From Geothrix sp. 21YS21S-4 (GTDB taxonomy: Bacteria; Acidobacteriota; Holophagae; Holophagales; Holophagaceae), in the NCBI RefSeq assembly GCF_030845995.1, contig NZ_CP132719.1, forward strand, positions 496,001 through 560,000: DNA of 64,000 nt, read 5' to 3'. Shown one piece after another: positions 54,609 through 63,148 of this stretch. The notes under the pieces were generated by a model. That model saw only the letters and a program-made list of their open reading frames with translations, did no database searches and was not told the origin of the DNA. Each line of letters starts with the position of its first letter. Within the stretch, counting starts at the first letter, position 1. Position numbers and translations under genes: made by a program.

Positions 54609-56930
54609 ATGAGACTGAGGCTGCTGGTCCTACTCCTAGCTTGCACTCTATTGTCCGCCCAATCTCGGCGCGTGGACAGCGTGGATCCGTTCATCGGCAC
54701 GAAGGACATGGGCCACTGCTATCCCGGCGCCACGGTGCCCTTCGGGTTCGTCCAGCTGAGCCCCGATACGGACACGGCGATGTACTCCACGGACGGGAAG
54801 ACCTACCGGAAGGAGGTCTACGCCTACTGCGCGGGCTACCAGCACGGCGATCCGACCATCGTGGGCTTCAGCCACACGCACCTCCACGGCACGGGCCACT
54901 CGGACCTGGGCGACCTGCTGGTGATGCCCACGGTGGGGCCGCTGAAGCTGGAGCCCGGCGATGCCGCGAAGCCCGGCAGCGGCTACCGCTCCCACTACGC
55001 CGGCGAGGTCGCGCGCCCCGGCTACTACGGAGTGACGCTCACGGACCCGGGCGTGAAGGCCGAATTGACGGCCACCACCCGCGTGGGCGTCCACCGCTAC
55101 ACCTTCCCCAAGAGCGCGGACAGCCGCGTGGTGCTGGACCTCGTCCATTCCATCTACAACTACGAGGGCAAGGTCCTGTGGTCCCGCGTCCAGGTGAAGG
55201 GCCCCGACCTGGTCACGGGCTACCGCCACGTCCGCGGCTGGGCGCGGGACCGCCACCTCTACTTCGCCATGGCCTTCAGCAAGCCCTTCAAGAGCTACGG
55301 TCAGCAGGGCGAGCCGGCCTCGGTCTACCGCGGCTTCTGGCGGAAGTGGGACCAGACCGCGAACTTCCCCGAAATGGCCGGCACGAAGCTTCGCCTGCAC
55401 TTCGATTTCGACACGGCGGAGGGCGAGCGGATCCTGGTGAAGGTGGCCCTGTCCGCCGTCAGCGAAGAAGGGGCTCTGGCGAACCTGAAAGCCGAAACCC
55501 CCGATTGGGACTTCGACGGAACCGCCGCGGCCGCCTCGAACGCCTGGGAGAAGGGACTGTCGCGCCTCGACTTCGCGGGCACGGTCTCGCAGCGGAGCAC
55601 CTTCTACACGGCCTTCTACCACAGCCTGCTGGGGCCGGTGGAATTCCAGGACGTGGACGGACGCTACCGCGGCCTGGACGGGGCGATCCACGAGGCCAAG
55701 GGCTTCACGAACCACACCGTGTTCAGCCTGTGGGACACCCACCGGGCGCTGCACCCGCTCTACACCTTGATCGAGCCCCGCCGCGCCGGCGACATGGTCC
55801 AGTCCATGCTCGCCCACTACGACCAGTCGCCGTGGAAGATGCTGCCGGTGTGGAGCCACCACGGCCAGGAGAACTGGTGCATGACCGGCTATCACGCCGT
55901 GAGCGTCCTCGCCGACGCCTGGGCGAAGGGGATCCGCTCCTTCGACGGCGAGAAGGCCTTCGCGGCCATGAAGGCCACCGCCACCCACGGCGCTTACGAC
56001 GGGCTGGACGGCTACATGAAGCTGGGCTGGGTGCCTGACGAGGGGAACAGCTCCAGCGCCTCCAAGACCCTGGAATACGCCTACGACGACTGGGCCATCG
56101 CCCGCATGGCGGGGGCTCTCGGCAAGAAGGCCGATGAAGTCGAGTTCCTGCGGCGGGCCCGCTTCGGACGCAACCTGTGGGACCCGAAAACGGGCTTCAT
56201 GCGGGCGCGGAAGGCGGACGGAAGCTGGCGCGAGCCCTTCGATCCCCTCCAGACCCACGACCAGGGCTACATCGAGGGGAACGCCTGGAACTACAGCCTG
56301 TACATGCCCCACGACGCCGGGTGGCTGGTGAAGCAGTGCGGCGGCCCGGAGGCCTTCGGCCGCCGCCTCGACGAGCTGTTCACCATGCACCTGGACGACA
56401 AGTTCTTCGCCGAGACCGAGGACCTGGCGCGGGTCTCCATGATGGGGAACTACGCCCACGGCAACGAGCCCAGCCACCACGTGCCCTACCTCTACGTCTG
56501 GGCCGGGCAGCCCTGGAAGACCCAGGCGCGGGTGCGGGCCATCCGGGAACAGATGTACCTGGACCGTCCGGACGGCCTCTGCGGCAACGACGACGTGGGC
56601 CAGATGTCCGCCTGGTACCTGTTCAGCGCCCTGGGCTTCTATCCCGTGGCGCCGGGCAGTGACCAGTACGTGATCGGCGCCCCCGCCAGCCGCGAGATGG
56701 CGATCGCCTTCGAGGACGGCCGGCGCCTCATGCTGCGCGCCCCCAAGCTGGACGAAAAGAACATCTACGTCCAGGGCGTCCTCCTGAACGGCCGGCGCTG
56801 GGACAAGGCCTACTTCCGCCACGGCGACCTCGTCCGGGGCGGCGAGATCGTCTACGAAATGGGGCCGAAGCCCAACAAGGCCTGGGGGACCGGCCCCGGC
56901 GCCCTGCCGGAGTCCCTGCCTGTGGATTGA
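54609..56930 (+). CDS. GH92 family alpha-mannosidase
   Basis: 773 aa, secreted (signal peptide ending LLSAQS). VDPFIGTKDMGHCYPGATVPFGFVQLSPDT is the GH92 opening signature; GFSHTHLHGTGHSDLGDLLVMP, WDTHRALHPLYTLIEP, DEGNSSSASKTLEYAYDDWAIARMA, EGNAWNYSLYMPHD and GNDDVGQMSAWYLFSALGFYPVAPG follow in order. The family are Ca2+-dependent exo-acting alpha-mannosidases. Only the first 40 nt show lower GC like the preceding gene. GGAAGGAATCATTT precedes the ATG. Confidence 0.95.
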   Translation: MRLRLLVLLLACTLLSAQSRRVDSVDPFIGTKDMGHCYPGATVPFGFVQLSPDTDTAMYSTDGKTYRKEVYAYCAGYQHGDPTIVGFSHTHLHGTGHSDLGDLLVMPTVGPLKLEPGDAAKPGSGYRSHYAGEVARPGYYGVTLTDPGVKAELTATTRVGVHRYTFPKSADSRVVLDLVHSIYNYEGKVLWSRVQVKGPDLVTGYRHVRGWARDRHLYFAMAFSKPFKSYGQQGEPASVYRGFWRKWDQTANFPEMAGTKLRLHFDFDTAEGERILVKVALSAVSEEGALANLKAETPDWDFDGTAAAASNAWEKGLSRLDFAGTVSQRSTFYTAFYHSLLGPVEFQDVDGRYRGLDGAIHEAKGFTNHTVFSLWDTHRALHPLYTLIEPRRAGDMVQSMLAHYDQSPWKMLPVWSHHGQENWCMTGYHAVSVLADAWAKGIRSFDGEKAFAAMKATATHGAYDGLDGYMKLGWVPDEGNSSSASKTLEYAYDDWAIARMAGALGKKADEVEFLRRARFGRNLWDPKTGFMRARKADGSWREPFDPLQTHDQGYIEGNAWNYSLYMPHDAGWLVKQCGGPEAFGRRLDELFTMHLDDKFFAETEDLARVSMMGNYAHGNEPSHHVPYLYVWAGQPWKTQARVRAIREQMYLDRPDGLCGNDDVGQMSAWYLFSALGFYPVAPGSDQYVIGAPASREMAIAFEDGRRLMLRAPKLDEKNIYVQGVLLNGRRWDKAYFRHGDLVRGGEIVYEMGPKPNKAWGTGPGALPESLPVD

Positions 56931-56960
56931 AGCCCCGCCGGGGACCGCAGGATCAAGGAT

Positions 56961-57033
56961 TGAACCGCAGATGACGCAGATGGCCGCAGACCCTGTCTTT
57001 TCATCTGCGCGATCTGCGTCATCTGCGGTTCCC
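56961..57033. repeat. Palindromic intergenic element, GCAGAT class
   Basis: Left arm AACCGCAGATGACGCAGATG continuing GCCGCAGA; right arm in reverse complement AACCGCAGATGACGCAGATC continuing GCGCAGATGA. Same plan as the GCGAAA class, including the opening AACCGC. It begins 32 nt after the GH92 stop. Confidence 0.8.
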
Positions 57034-57072
57034 AGTTTTTTCCGCCGAGATTCACCGCCAAGCAGGTTCCGC

Positions 57073-57078
57073 TAATCT
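57073..57078 (+). promoter_or_regulatory. -10-like box TAATCT, 6 nt before the Trm112-like start
   Basis: TAATCT then 6 nt to ATG 57085. No Shine-Dalgarno lies between, so a leaderless mRNA is likely if it is active. Confidence 0.4.
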
Positions 57079-57084
57079 GTCCCC

Positions 57085-57252
57085 ATGCCGCTCGACCCGC
57101 GCCTCCTCGAGATCCTCTGCTGTCCGGCCTGCCACGGCGACCTCGTGGAACGGCCCGAGGCCCTCCGCTGCCAGAGCTGCGGCCTGGCCTATCCCATTGA
57201 GGACGGCATTCCCGTGATGCTGGTGGACCGCGCGCGGAAGGACGAGGCATGA
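57085..57252 (+). CDS. Trm112-family zinc-ribbon protein
   Basis: 55 aa. [41 protein letters not shown]: the CPxC...CxxC zinc ribbon and the C-terminal GIPVML pattern are those of Trm112/YcaR. In Gram-negatives it is often found beside lipid A or LPS genes. The stop overlaps the rfaE1 start (ATGA), so it is coupled to heptose synthesis. Confidence 0.88.
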   Translation: MPLDPRLLEILCCPACHGDLVERPEALRCQSCGLAYPIEDGIPVMLVDRARKDEA

Positions 57253-58253
57253 GGCTGGGCCGCGTCGAAGCCGAATCCCTCCTGCAGCGGATGGAGGGCC
57301 GGAAGGTGGCCGTCCTGGGCGACGTGATGCTGGACGAGTACCTGTTCGGCGAGGTCAGCCGCATCTCGCCGGAAGCGCCCGTGCCCATCGTGCGCGTGGT
57401 GGGCGAGCGCGCCGTGCTGGGCGGCGCCGCCAACGTGGCCGCCAACCTCCGGGCGCTGGGGGCGGAGCCGCTGCTCATCGGCACCCTTCAGAAGGACGCG
57501 GCGGGCGACCGGGTGCTCGGCCTCCTGAGCGATCTGGGGATCTCCATCTCCAGCCTCGTGTTGGACGCCTCCCGCCCCACCATCATCAAGACCCGCGTCA
57601 TGGGCCAGCAGCAGCAGATGCTCCGCATCGACCGGGAGGAGATCGGGCCGCCCGATCCCGCCGTCCTCCTGGGCCTGAAGACCCGCCTGGAGCAGGCCCT
57701 GGACGAGGCCTCGGCCCTGATCGTGTCCGACTACGCCAAGGGCGCGGTCAACGAGCCGGTGATGGACGCCGTCCGGGAGCTCTGCGCCGCGCGGAACCTG
57801 CCCTGGATCGTGGATCCCAAGCCCGCCCACAAGGCGCTCTACCGCGGCGCGACGCTGATGACGCCCAACACCAAGGAGGCCGCGGAACTGGCCCACCGGC
57901 CCGCCAAGACGGACGCGGAGATGGCCGCGGCGGGCGCGGCGCTGATGGCCGAACTGGATTTGAAGGGCCTCCTCGTGACCCGCAGCGAGCGGGGAATGGC
58001 GCTCTTCTCCACCGACGCCGGCCACCGCGCGCCGTGGATGATCCCCACCGAGGCCCAGGAGGTCTTCGACGTCAGCGGCGCCGGCGACACCGTGATCGCC
58101 GCCTTCGGAGCCGCCGTGGCCGCCGGGGCGGACTGGCGCGACGCCGCCATGCTGGCCAACGCCGCCGCGGGCCTGGTGGTCGCCAAGGCCGGGACCGCCA
58201 CCGTCACGCCCGCCGAACTCCTCGCCCACTACTGCGAGCAGGAAGCGGTCTAG
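57249..58253 (+). CDS. rfaE1: D-glycero-beta-D-manno-heptose-7-phosphate kinase
   Basis: 334 aa PfkB-type sugar kinase. [82 protein letters not shown] (anion hole and catalytic Asp). The [12 protein letters not shown] segment is specific to HldE/RfaE. The adenylyltransferase half (RfaE2) is not fused, so a separate gene is expected. It makes ADP-heptose precursors for the LPS core. Confidence 0.93.
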   Translation: MRLGRVEAESLLQRMEGRKVAVLGDVMLDEYLFGEVSRISPEAPVPIVRVVGERAVLGGAANVAANLRALGAEPLLIGTLQKDAAGDRVLGLLSDLGISISSLVLDASRPTIIKTRVMGQQQQMLRIDREEIGPPDPAVLLGLKTRLEQALDEASALIVSDYAKGAVNEPVMDAVRELCAARNLPWIVDPKPAHKALYRGATLMTPNTKEAAELAHRPAKTDAEMAAAGAALMAELDLKGLLVTRSERGMALFSTDAGHRAPWMIPTEAQEVFDVSGAGDTVIAAFGAAVAAGADWRDAAMLANAAAGLVVAKAGTATVTPAELLAHYCEQEAV

Positions 58254-58284
58254 GTCCGGCGCGGGATTGCCTGGAGGGACGGGC

Positions 58285-58791
58285 CTAGTTCCGCAGTTCG
58301 ATCGCCAGGACGAACCGGTCGCCGCGGGCGAGGCGCTCTTTCACCTGGGTGAAGTTCAGGTCGAAGGTCTCGGTCTCGCCGGGCTTCACCGTGCCCAGCT
58401 TGGTGCCGCCGGAGGCCACGCCCAGCAGCTTTCCTTCGCGGTCGAGCACGGCCACGGCGAAGCCGGGGATCTTGGGGTACTTTCCGGTGTTGGTGACTTC
58501 CACCTGGGCGCGGGTGCCGAATTCGGCGCCCTTCAGGATGTTGAAGAACCCCGATTCCACCACGCGCTTGTTGAAGAAGATGCGCGTGACCTTCAGCCCA
58601 TCCAGGTTCACCGACAGGGGAATGGTGCGGTCCCAGGAGAAGGGGAAGGATTCGGAGAAGTAGGAGAGGGAGGTCTCCCCGGCCGGAGCTGGGGCGGCCG
58701 GGGTGGTGACGGCGGGCGCCGGGGCCGGCGGAGGCTCCTGGGCGGGCGTCTGGGGCAGGGCGAGGAGGGCGGCGAGCAGCAGGGCGGGCAT
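58285..58791 (-). CDS. Secreted hypothetical protein
   Basis: 168 aa. Signal peptide (ends LALPQTPAQ), Pro/Ala-rich linker to about residue 40, then an Ig-like or FxLYD-like beta domain: FFNKRVVESGFFNILKGAEFGTRAQVEVTNTGKYPKIPGFAVAVLDREGKLLG, VKPGETETFDLNF. Such domains occur in cell-envelope proteins. No specific role. Its start lies 4 nt after the stop of the upstream gene. Confidence 0.7.
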   Translation of the reverse strand: MPALLLAALLALPQTPAQEPPPAPAPAVTTPAAPAPAGETSLSYFSESFPFSWDRTIPLSVNLDGLKVTRIFFNKRVVESGFFNILKGAEFGTRAQVEVTNTGKYPKIPGFAVAVLDREGKLLGVASGGTKLGTVKPGETETFDLNFTQVKERLARGDRFVLAIELRN

Positions 58792-58795
58792 GGGA

Positions 58796-59746
58796 TCAGT
58801 TCTTTCCGAAGAGGCCGCCGAAGAGGCTCTTCTTGGGGGCGATGTCGAGGACGGGGCTGCTGAGGGTGGCGCTTCCGCCGCTGCGCTCCCGGCGCAGGCG
58901 GTCGAAGACGGGACGCAGGCCGGGCACCTTGTGGGCCTCCAGCCAGTTCTCGCTGTGCTGGCGCGCCACGAGGTGGCCTTCGAGGATGCGGCCCTCCTCC
59001 ACCCACGCGGTGAGCTGGCCCATGGTCAGGCCGGGGTAGATCTCCTCCCCGATCTTGAGGCGCAGGAGTTCGCCGCCGGAATCGGCCGCTGCCACGGGCG
59101 CCGCGGCGCGGACCACGGGCTGGGAAGGGGCCGGGGCGGAAGCCTGGGGCGCCGAATCCAGGATCGCCTGGAGGTCCTCCTGGGAGAGGCGGACCGTGGT
59201 GCTGCTGGCGGCCTGGGCGTCCCGGCCGATGCGGGGGGAGATGCGGCTCGATTCCGTGGGGCCGTCGCCCGCCCACGCCGGATCCGTGCCGGCGGGCTGG
59301 GGGGCCTCGGGAGAAGGCGTGGCCGGCACGCCGCCGAGGGTCGCTTCCAGCGCCGACAGCGTGGCTTCCATGTCCATGGACGACGGATCCGGCGAGGCCT
59401 TCAGCCCCGGCGACGACACGGGCGCGTCCCCGAACAGCTTGTCGATGGCGTCGCGGGCGGAGGTGTAGCCGGAGAGGGTCGTCTCGGTGATCTCGGGCGG
59501 GAAGGCCGGCGGCGGAAGCGGAGCCTCGGTTTCCGGCTCGTCTTCCAGGTCGCCGAGATGGAGCGAGTGCAGGGGCTCCAGCTCCTCGGCGGACGCGGGC
59601 GGCGCGAGCAGGCGGGCCACGACGTCGCCCACGGGGAACACGCTGCCGCAGGAGAAGCACTTGGCCCGGCGGATGGCGGGGCGGAGCCGCTCGGAGCGCA
59701 GGCGATAGCGGGTGGAGCAGCTGGGGCAATGGATCGCTTCGGCCAC
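58796..59746 (-). CDS. Zinc-ribbon protein with C-terminal GYF_2-like domain
   Basis: 316 aa. GTG start at 59746 with AGGAG. N-terminal MJ0042-type zinc finger (HCPSCSTRYRL, KCFSCGSVFPV), a long Pro/Ala/Ser/Glu-rich linker (about 45-220), and a C-terminal domain LRLKIGEEIYPGLTMGQLTAWVEEGRILEGHLVARQHSENWLEAHKVPGL resembling the GYF_2/DUF4339 type. A KKSLFGGLFGKN tail. Regulatory or adaptor function is likely but unassigned. Confidence 0.75.
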   Translation of the reverse strand: MAEAIHCPSCSTRYRLRSERLRPAIRRAKCFSCGSVFPVGDVVARLLAPPASAEELEPLHSLHLGDLEDEPETEAPLPPPAFPPEITETTLSGYTSARDAIDKLFGDAPVSSPGLKASPDPSSMDMEATLSALEATLGGVPATPSPEAPQPAGTDPAWAGDGPTESSRISPRIGRDAQAASSTTVRLSQEDLQAILDSAPQASAPAPSQPVVRAAAPVAAADSGGELLRLKIGEEIYPGLTMGQLTAWVEEGRILEGHLVARQHSENWLEAHKVPGLRPVFDRLRRERSGGSATLSSPVLDIAPKKSLFGGLFGKN

Positions 59747-59859
59747 CTGGAACTCCTGGAGTTTCGAGCAGGATAGCACCCGGGGCAGGCCGGGCCAACG
59801 CGGCCGTGGGGCCGGAAAAGCCCCGCCGCGGGGTATCCTCAACGGAGCGGGAGGCGGCG

Positions 59860-60525
59860 TTGAGGGGCGTGTTCATCACCATCGAAGGGGTGGAGGGGTC
59901 GGGCAAGTCCACCCAGCTCCTGCGGCTCTCCGAGCGGCTGCGGCGGCTCGGCCTGCCCCTGGTGGTGTCCAAGGAGCCCGGAGGGACCCCTCTGGGTCGC
60001 GAGCTGCGCCGGCTGCTGCTGGAGCCCCACGCCAGCGGCGACGCCTGGTGCCCGGATTCGGAACTTCTGCTCTTCTATGCCGACCGGGCCCAGCACCTCT
60101 ATGCGGTGATCCGCCCGGCCCTGGCGGCCAAGCAGGTGGTCCTGGTGGACCGCTTCGAGGATTCCAGCCGGGCCTACCAGGGCGCCAGCGGGGTGCCGGA
60201 CGCGTCCCTCGACCGGCTCAGCGACCTGGTGCTGAAGGGCCTCCGTCCCGACCTCACGGTGATCCTGGACGTGGATCCCGAGGTTTCCCTCCAGCGGGTG
60301 GAAGTGCGGAACCTGTCGCTGGGGACCGAGTTCGCGGAGACGCGCTTCGACCACGCGGCGCTCGCCTTCCACCGCCAGGTGCGGGAGCGCTTCCTCCAGA
60401 TCGCCCGCAGCCACCCCGACCGCGTGGCCCTGGTGCCCGCCCGCGACCCCGTGGAGCAGGTGGAGGCGGCCATCTGGGCCCGCGTGGCTCCCAAGCTGCG
60501 CCACGCCGGGTTCGAGGTTTCCTGA
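59860..60525 (+). CDS. tmk: Thymidylate kinase
   Basis: 221 aa. TTG start at 59860 with GGGAGG at good spacing: MRGVFITIEGVEGSGKSTQL, P-loop 9-17, SKEPGGTPLGRELRRLLL, LLLFYADRAQHLYAVIRPAL, VDRFEDSSRAYQG. It phosphorylates dTMP to dTDP. Its stop overlaps the holB start (TGATG). TATCCT at 59834-59839 is a candidate -10. Confidence 0.94.
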   Translation: MRGVFITIEGVEGSGKSTQLLRLSERLRRLGLPLVVSKEPGGTPLGRELRRLLLEPHASGDAWCPDSELLLFYADRAQHLYAVIRPALAAKQVVLVDRFEDSSRAYQGASGVPDASLDRLSDLVLKGLRPDLTVILDVDPEVSLQRVEVRNLSLGTEFAETRFDHAALAFHRQVRERFLQIARSHPDRVALVPARDPVEQVEAAIWARVAPKLRHAGFEVS

Positions 60526-61538
60526 TGTTCTCGCCGCACCTCGCCGGCCACCGCGCCCTCCGGCAGCGCCTGCTGGACCGCCTGCGGGACGGGCGGATCC
60601 GCGGGTCGCTCCTGTTCACGGGCCCCGAGGGAATCGGCAAGCGCCGGGTGGCCCTCGAACTCGCCCAGCGGGAGATCTGCCTGCGCCGGACCGCCTGCGG
60701 CGAGTGCGAGGGCTGCCGGATGCTGCAGGGCGAGGACCTGCCCTTCGAACTGCCCAACCTCCTGCGGATCGCGCCGGAGGGGAAGGCCGGGGTCATCCGC
60801 ATCGATCAGATCCGCGAGGGCCTGGATTCCAGCAACCAGCCCCGGTTCAGCCGGGGCGTCATCGAGTGGGCCTCGCTGGCGCCGCCCCTGGGCTGCCACC
60901 GCTGGATCATCATCGAGGAGGCGCACCGCCTGAACGAATCCAGCGGGAACATCCTGCTGAAGACCCTGGAGGAGCCGCCGGAGGGCACCCACTTCATCCT
61001 GGTCACCCACCGGCCCGAGGCGCTGCTCCAGACCATCCGCAGCCGCTGCGAGCGGATCCCCTTCGCCCCCCTTCCACCCGAGGAGGCCTGGGCCGTGGCC
61101 CGGCGCCAGGGATGGGACGAGGCCGATCGCCCGCGGTGGGAGGCTTTGGGCGACGGGAGCCTCCGTTTCCTTGATGAGGCGATCTTCCGCCGCGCCGAAG
61201 CCCAGGTGGATGCCTGGATCGCGCTGCTGGGCGGCCGTCCCTTCACCGAGGCCGGCGACGCCCTCCTGCCCGAGCGCGAGTCCCCGCTGGCCCAGGGGGA
61301 GCAGCTCCGACAGCCCCTGGAACTGCTGCTCCGGGTGCTCGCGGATCTGGCGCGGATCCGGGCGGGCGAGGCCCCGTCCCTGGAGCCCTGGCGCGGCGCC
61401 CTGGAAGCCCTGGCCGCGCGCTCCGGCGACCTGAAAGCGCCCCAGGAGGCCGCCCTCGACGCCCTGCGCCACCTGCCGCGGAACCTGAGTCCCGAGCCCC
61501 TCCTGCGGGAAGTGGCCCTGGCGCTGCCCAGGGCGTGA
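60525..61538 (+). CDS. holB: DNA polymerase III delta' subunit
   Basis: 337 aa AAA+ clamp-loader subunit. LLFTGPEGIGKRRVALELAQ, zinc-binding Cys set CLRRTACGECEGC, RWIIIEEAHRLNESSGNILLKTLEEPPEGTHFILVTHRPEALLQTIRSRC. The P-loop is modified (GKRR in place of GKT/S), as usual for delta'. tmk-holB is a common gene pair. Confidence 0.93.
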   Translation: MFSPHLAGHRALRQRLLDRLRDGRIRGSLLFTGPEGIGKRRVALELAQREICLRRTACGECEGCRMLQGEDLPFELPNLLRIAPEGKAGVIRIDQIREGLDSSNQPRFSRGVIEWASLAPPLGCHRWIIIEEAHRLNESSGNILLKTLEEPPEGTHFILVTHRPEALLQTIRSRCERIPFAPLPPEEAWAVARRQGWDEADRPRWEALGDGSLRFLDEAIFRRAEAQVDAWIALLGGRPFTEAGDALLPERESPLAQGEQLRQPLELLLRVLADLARIRAGEAPSLEPWRGALEALAARSGDLKAPQEAALDALRHLPRNLSPEPLLREVALALPRA

Positions 61539-61601
61539 TCCCGGTCAAGCCGGACCGGGCTAGACTTGATTTGGGAGTTGCAGCTCCTGAAAGGGAAACC
61601 C

Positions 61602-61844
61602 ATGTCCGAACCCCTCTACGGCCACGATTTGTTGTCCCTCCTCCTGGCGCGGGGCGGCTCGGCCTCTCTGGCGGACCTGCGGGCCGCGTCCATCGCCGCC
61701 CACGGGCCCGACGCCGTCTACCACAACTGCCACGGGGGCGCCTTCGACTTCGACGGCGTGGTGGCCTTCCTGGGGAGCAAGGGGAAGGTCAGCGTCGAGC
61801 ACGGCACCATCAGCCTGGGGAACGCCCCCGCCTGCCAGCACTGA
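61602..61844 (+). CDS. YecH-like small metal-binding protein (DUF2492)
   Basis: 80 aa. YGHDLLSLLLARGGSASLADLRAASIAAHGPDAVYHNCHGGAFDFDGVVAFLGSKGKV and a C-terminal ACQH are the YecH pattern: conserved His and Cys that could bind metal. Function in the family is unproven. TAGACT at 61561-61566 is a candidate -10; AAAGGG is a weak ribosome site. Confidence 0.78.
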   Translation: MSEPLYGHDLLSLLLARGGSASLADLRAASIAAHGPDAVYHNCHGGAFDFDGVVAFLGSKGKVSVEHGTISLGNAPACQH

Positions 61845-61854
61845 GACCGCTCTG

Positions 61855-61957
61855 CATTCAAAAGATTAAAGATCACCGCCAAGACACCAAGGACGCCAAG
61901 AAGAACAAACCAAGTCCGGATACTTTTCTTGGCGGTGAATGAGAACCTTGGGTCTTG
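61855..61957. repeat. Palindromic intergenic element, CCAAG class (copy 3)
   Basis: TCAAAAGATTAAAGATCACC then GCCAAGACACCAAGGACGCC and AAGAAGAAC on the left; ACTTTTCTTGGCGGTGAATG then AGAACCTTGGGTC on the right. It begins about 10 nt after the yecH-like stop. Closest to 48500-48590. Confidence 0.75.
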
Positions 61958-62000
61958 ATCGCCCTTTGCTATGAGGCCCAGTCGGGGAGGGGGCCGGGAG

Positions 62001-62006
62001 TACACT
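62001..62006 (+). promoter_or_regulatory. -10-like box TACACT, 6 nt before the epimerase start
   Basis: TACACT then GGTCCC then ATG 62013; no Shine-Dalgarno within the leader. Confidence 0.4.
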
Positions 62007-62012
62007 GGTCCC

Positions 62013-62423
62013 ATGAGACTCCTGCGGATCAACCACCTGGGGATCGCGGCGCCGGGCCTCGACGAGGCCGTGGCCCGCATGGCGCGGCTGTTCGGCATGG
62101 CCGCCGACCACACCGAGGCCGTGCCCGATCAGAAGGTGAAGACGGCGTTCTTCCCCGTGGGCGAGAGCACCCTGGAATTCCTGGAGAGCACTGATCCGGA
62201 CGGCCCCGTCGGAAAGTTCCTCGCCAAGCGCGGCCCGGGCATCCACCACGTCTGCTTCGAGGTGGACGACATCGACGTCGCCGTGGCCCAGCTCCTGGCC
62301 AAGGGCGTCCGGATGATCGATCAAGCGCCCCGCAACGGCGCCCACGGCTGCCGCGTGGCCTTCATCCACCCCGCCGAGACCGGCGGCGTGCTGATGGAGC
62401 TGAGCCAGGGTGGCGGGCACTGA
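62013..62423 (+). CDS. mce: Methylmalonyl-CoA epimerase
   Basis: 136 aa vicinal-oxygen-chelate protein. INHLGIAAPGLDEAVARMARLFG, GESTLEFLESTDPDGPVGKFLAKRGPGIHHVCFEVDDIDVAVAQLLAKGVRMID, GVLMELSQ: metal-binding His/His/Glu are placed as in the family. It interconverts (R)- and (S)-methylmalonyl-CoA in propionate metabolism. The mutase genes are not nearby. ATG 62013 is preferred over an in-frame ATG 42 nt upstream. Confidence 0.9.
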   Translation: MRLLRINHLGIAAPGLDEAVARMARLFGMAADHTEAVPDQKVKTAFFPVGESTLEFLESTDPDGPVGKFLAKRGPGIHHVCFEVDDIDVAVAQLLAKGVRMIDQAPRNGAHGCRVAFIHPAETGGVLMELSQGGGH

Positions 62424-62436
62424 GATTCACGAGCAG

Positions 62437-62465
62437 AGCATTCCTCCAGCGGGTGGAGGAATGCT
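62437..62465. terminator. 11-bp perfect stem-loop between convergent genes
   Basis: AGCATTCCTCC, 7-nt loop, GGAGGAATGCT. It separates the epimerase gene from the HEPN gene; no T run, so efficiency is uncertain. Confidence 0.5.
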
Positions 62466-62820
62466 AAGGGGCCTCTTCAGGGGGCAGGGACTCCAGCAGC
62501 CGTCTGGCCGCTTGGGTGAGGGCTGGCAACTCGTGGATCACCACGTCCCATACGGTGTCGTCATCAATGCCGAAATAGGGGTGAGCCAGATGATCTCGGA
62601 ATCCGCAGACCATTCGCCACGGAACCTCCGGGGCAGCTTCCTTCATGGACTCCGGAAGGCGCTTGGCCGCCTCTCCGAGGATCTCCAGGTTGCGGATCAC
62701 CGCATCGTAGACCATCCCATGGGTCTCGAATTCCGCGCGGGGGAGATCCCGGACGTAAACGGATGCTTTCTCCGCAGCTTCCAGGATGTCCTGCAGGAAG
62801 AGGCGCGGATCACGCGACAC
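62464..62820 (-). CDS. HepT-like toxin (HEPN, DUF86)
   Basis: 118 aa all-helical protein. Motif RDHLAHPY fits the RX4HXY RNase signature of HEPN toxins. VYDAVIRNLEILGEAAKRLP is typical of DUF86. It overlaps the MntA gene upstream by 11 nt, the usual MNT-HEPN order. In such modules the nucleotidyltransferase neutralises the HEPN RNase by AMPylating a Tyr near the motif. Confidence 0.9.
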   Translation of the reverse strand: MSRDPRLFLQDILEAAEKASVYVRDLPRAEFETHGMVYDAVIRNLEILGEAAKRLPESMKEAAPEVPWRMVCGFRDHLAHPYFGIDDDTVWDVVIHELPALTQAARRLLESLPPEEAP

Positions 62821-63103
62821 GGATGAGATCCCGATCGATCCGCGGCCGCAGCGCGGGTTTCACAGCTCCTATGGTCACCAGGTCCACTCGGGTTCCAAGC
62901 AGATCTTCCAGTTCAAACTGGAGACCCATGAAGGCGCGGAATCGCGCGGGACCCTCGAAGGTCACCAGCAGATCCACGTCGCTTTCCGGGCCCGATTCGT
63001 CCCGGGCCGTGGACCCGAAGAGGGCGAGTTCCTTCACGGCGTAGCGCTGCCTCAGGTCCGGGAGGGCCTGGCGGAGAATCTGCAATGCCCGCTGACGATC
63101 CAT
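62810..63103 (-). CDS. MntA-like antitoxin nucleotidyltransferase
   Basis: 97 aa. Pol-beta minimal nucleotidyltransferase with ALFGSTARDESGPESDVDLLV (GSX10DXD), so it is predicted active. Partner of the overlapping HEPN gene. Its composition is somewhat less GC-rich than the housekeeping neighbours, consistent with a mobile module. Confidence 0.9.
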   Translation of the reverse strand: MDRQRALQILRQALPDLRQRYAVKELALFGSTARDESGPESDVDLLVTFEGPARFRAFMGLQFELEDLLGTRVDLVTIGAVKPALRPRIDRDLIRVA

Positions 63104-63148
63104 GGAGAGCGCCTCCGGCCCATTGTAGGCGAAGAGGCGCAGCGGCCC

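Noticed and set aside
56941-57060. Small protein-coding genes inside the palindromic elements
   Set aside because: Short frames cross both arms in several copies, but they are unrelated in frame and lack ribosome sites; the inverted-repeat structure explains the conservation.
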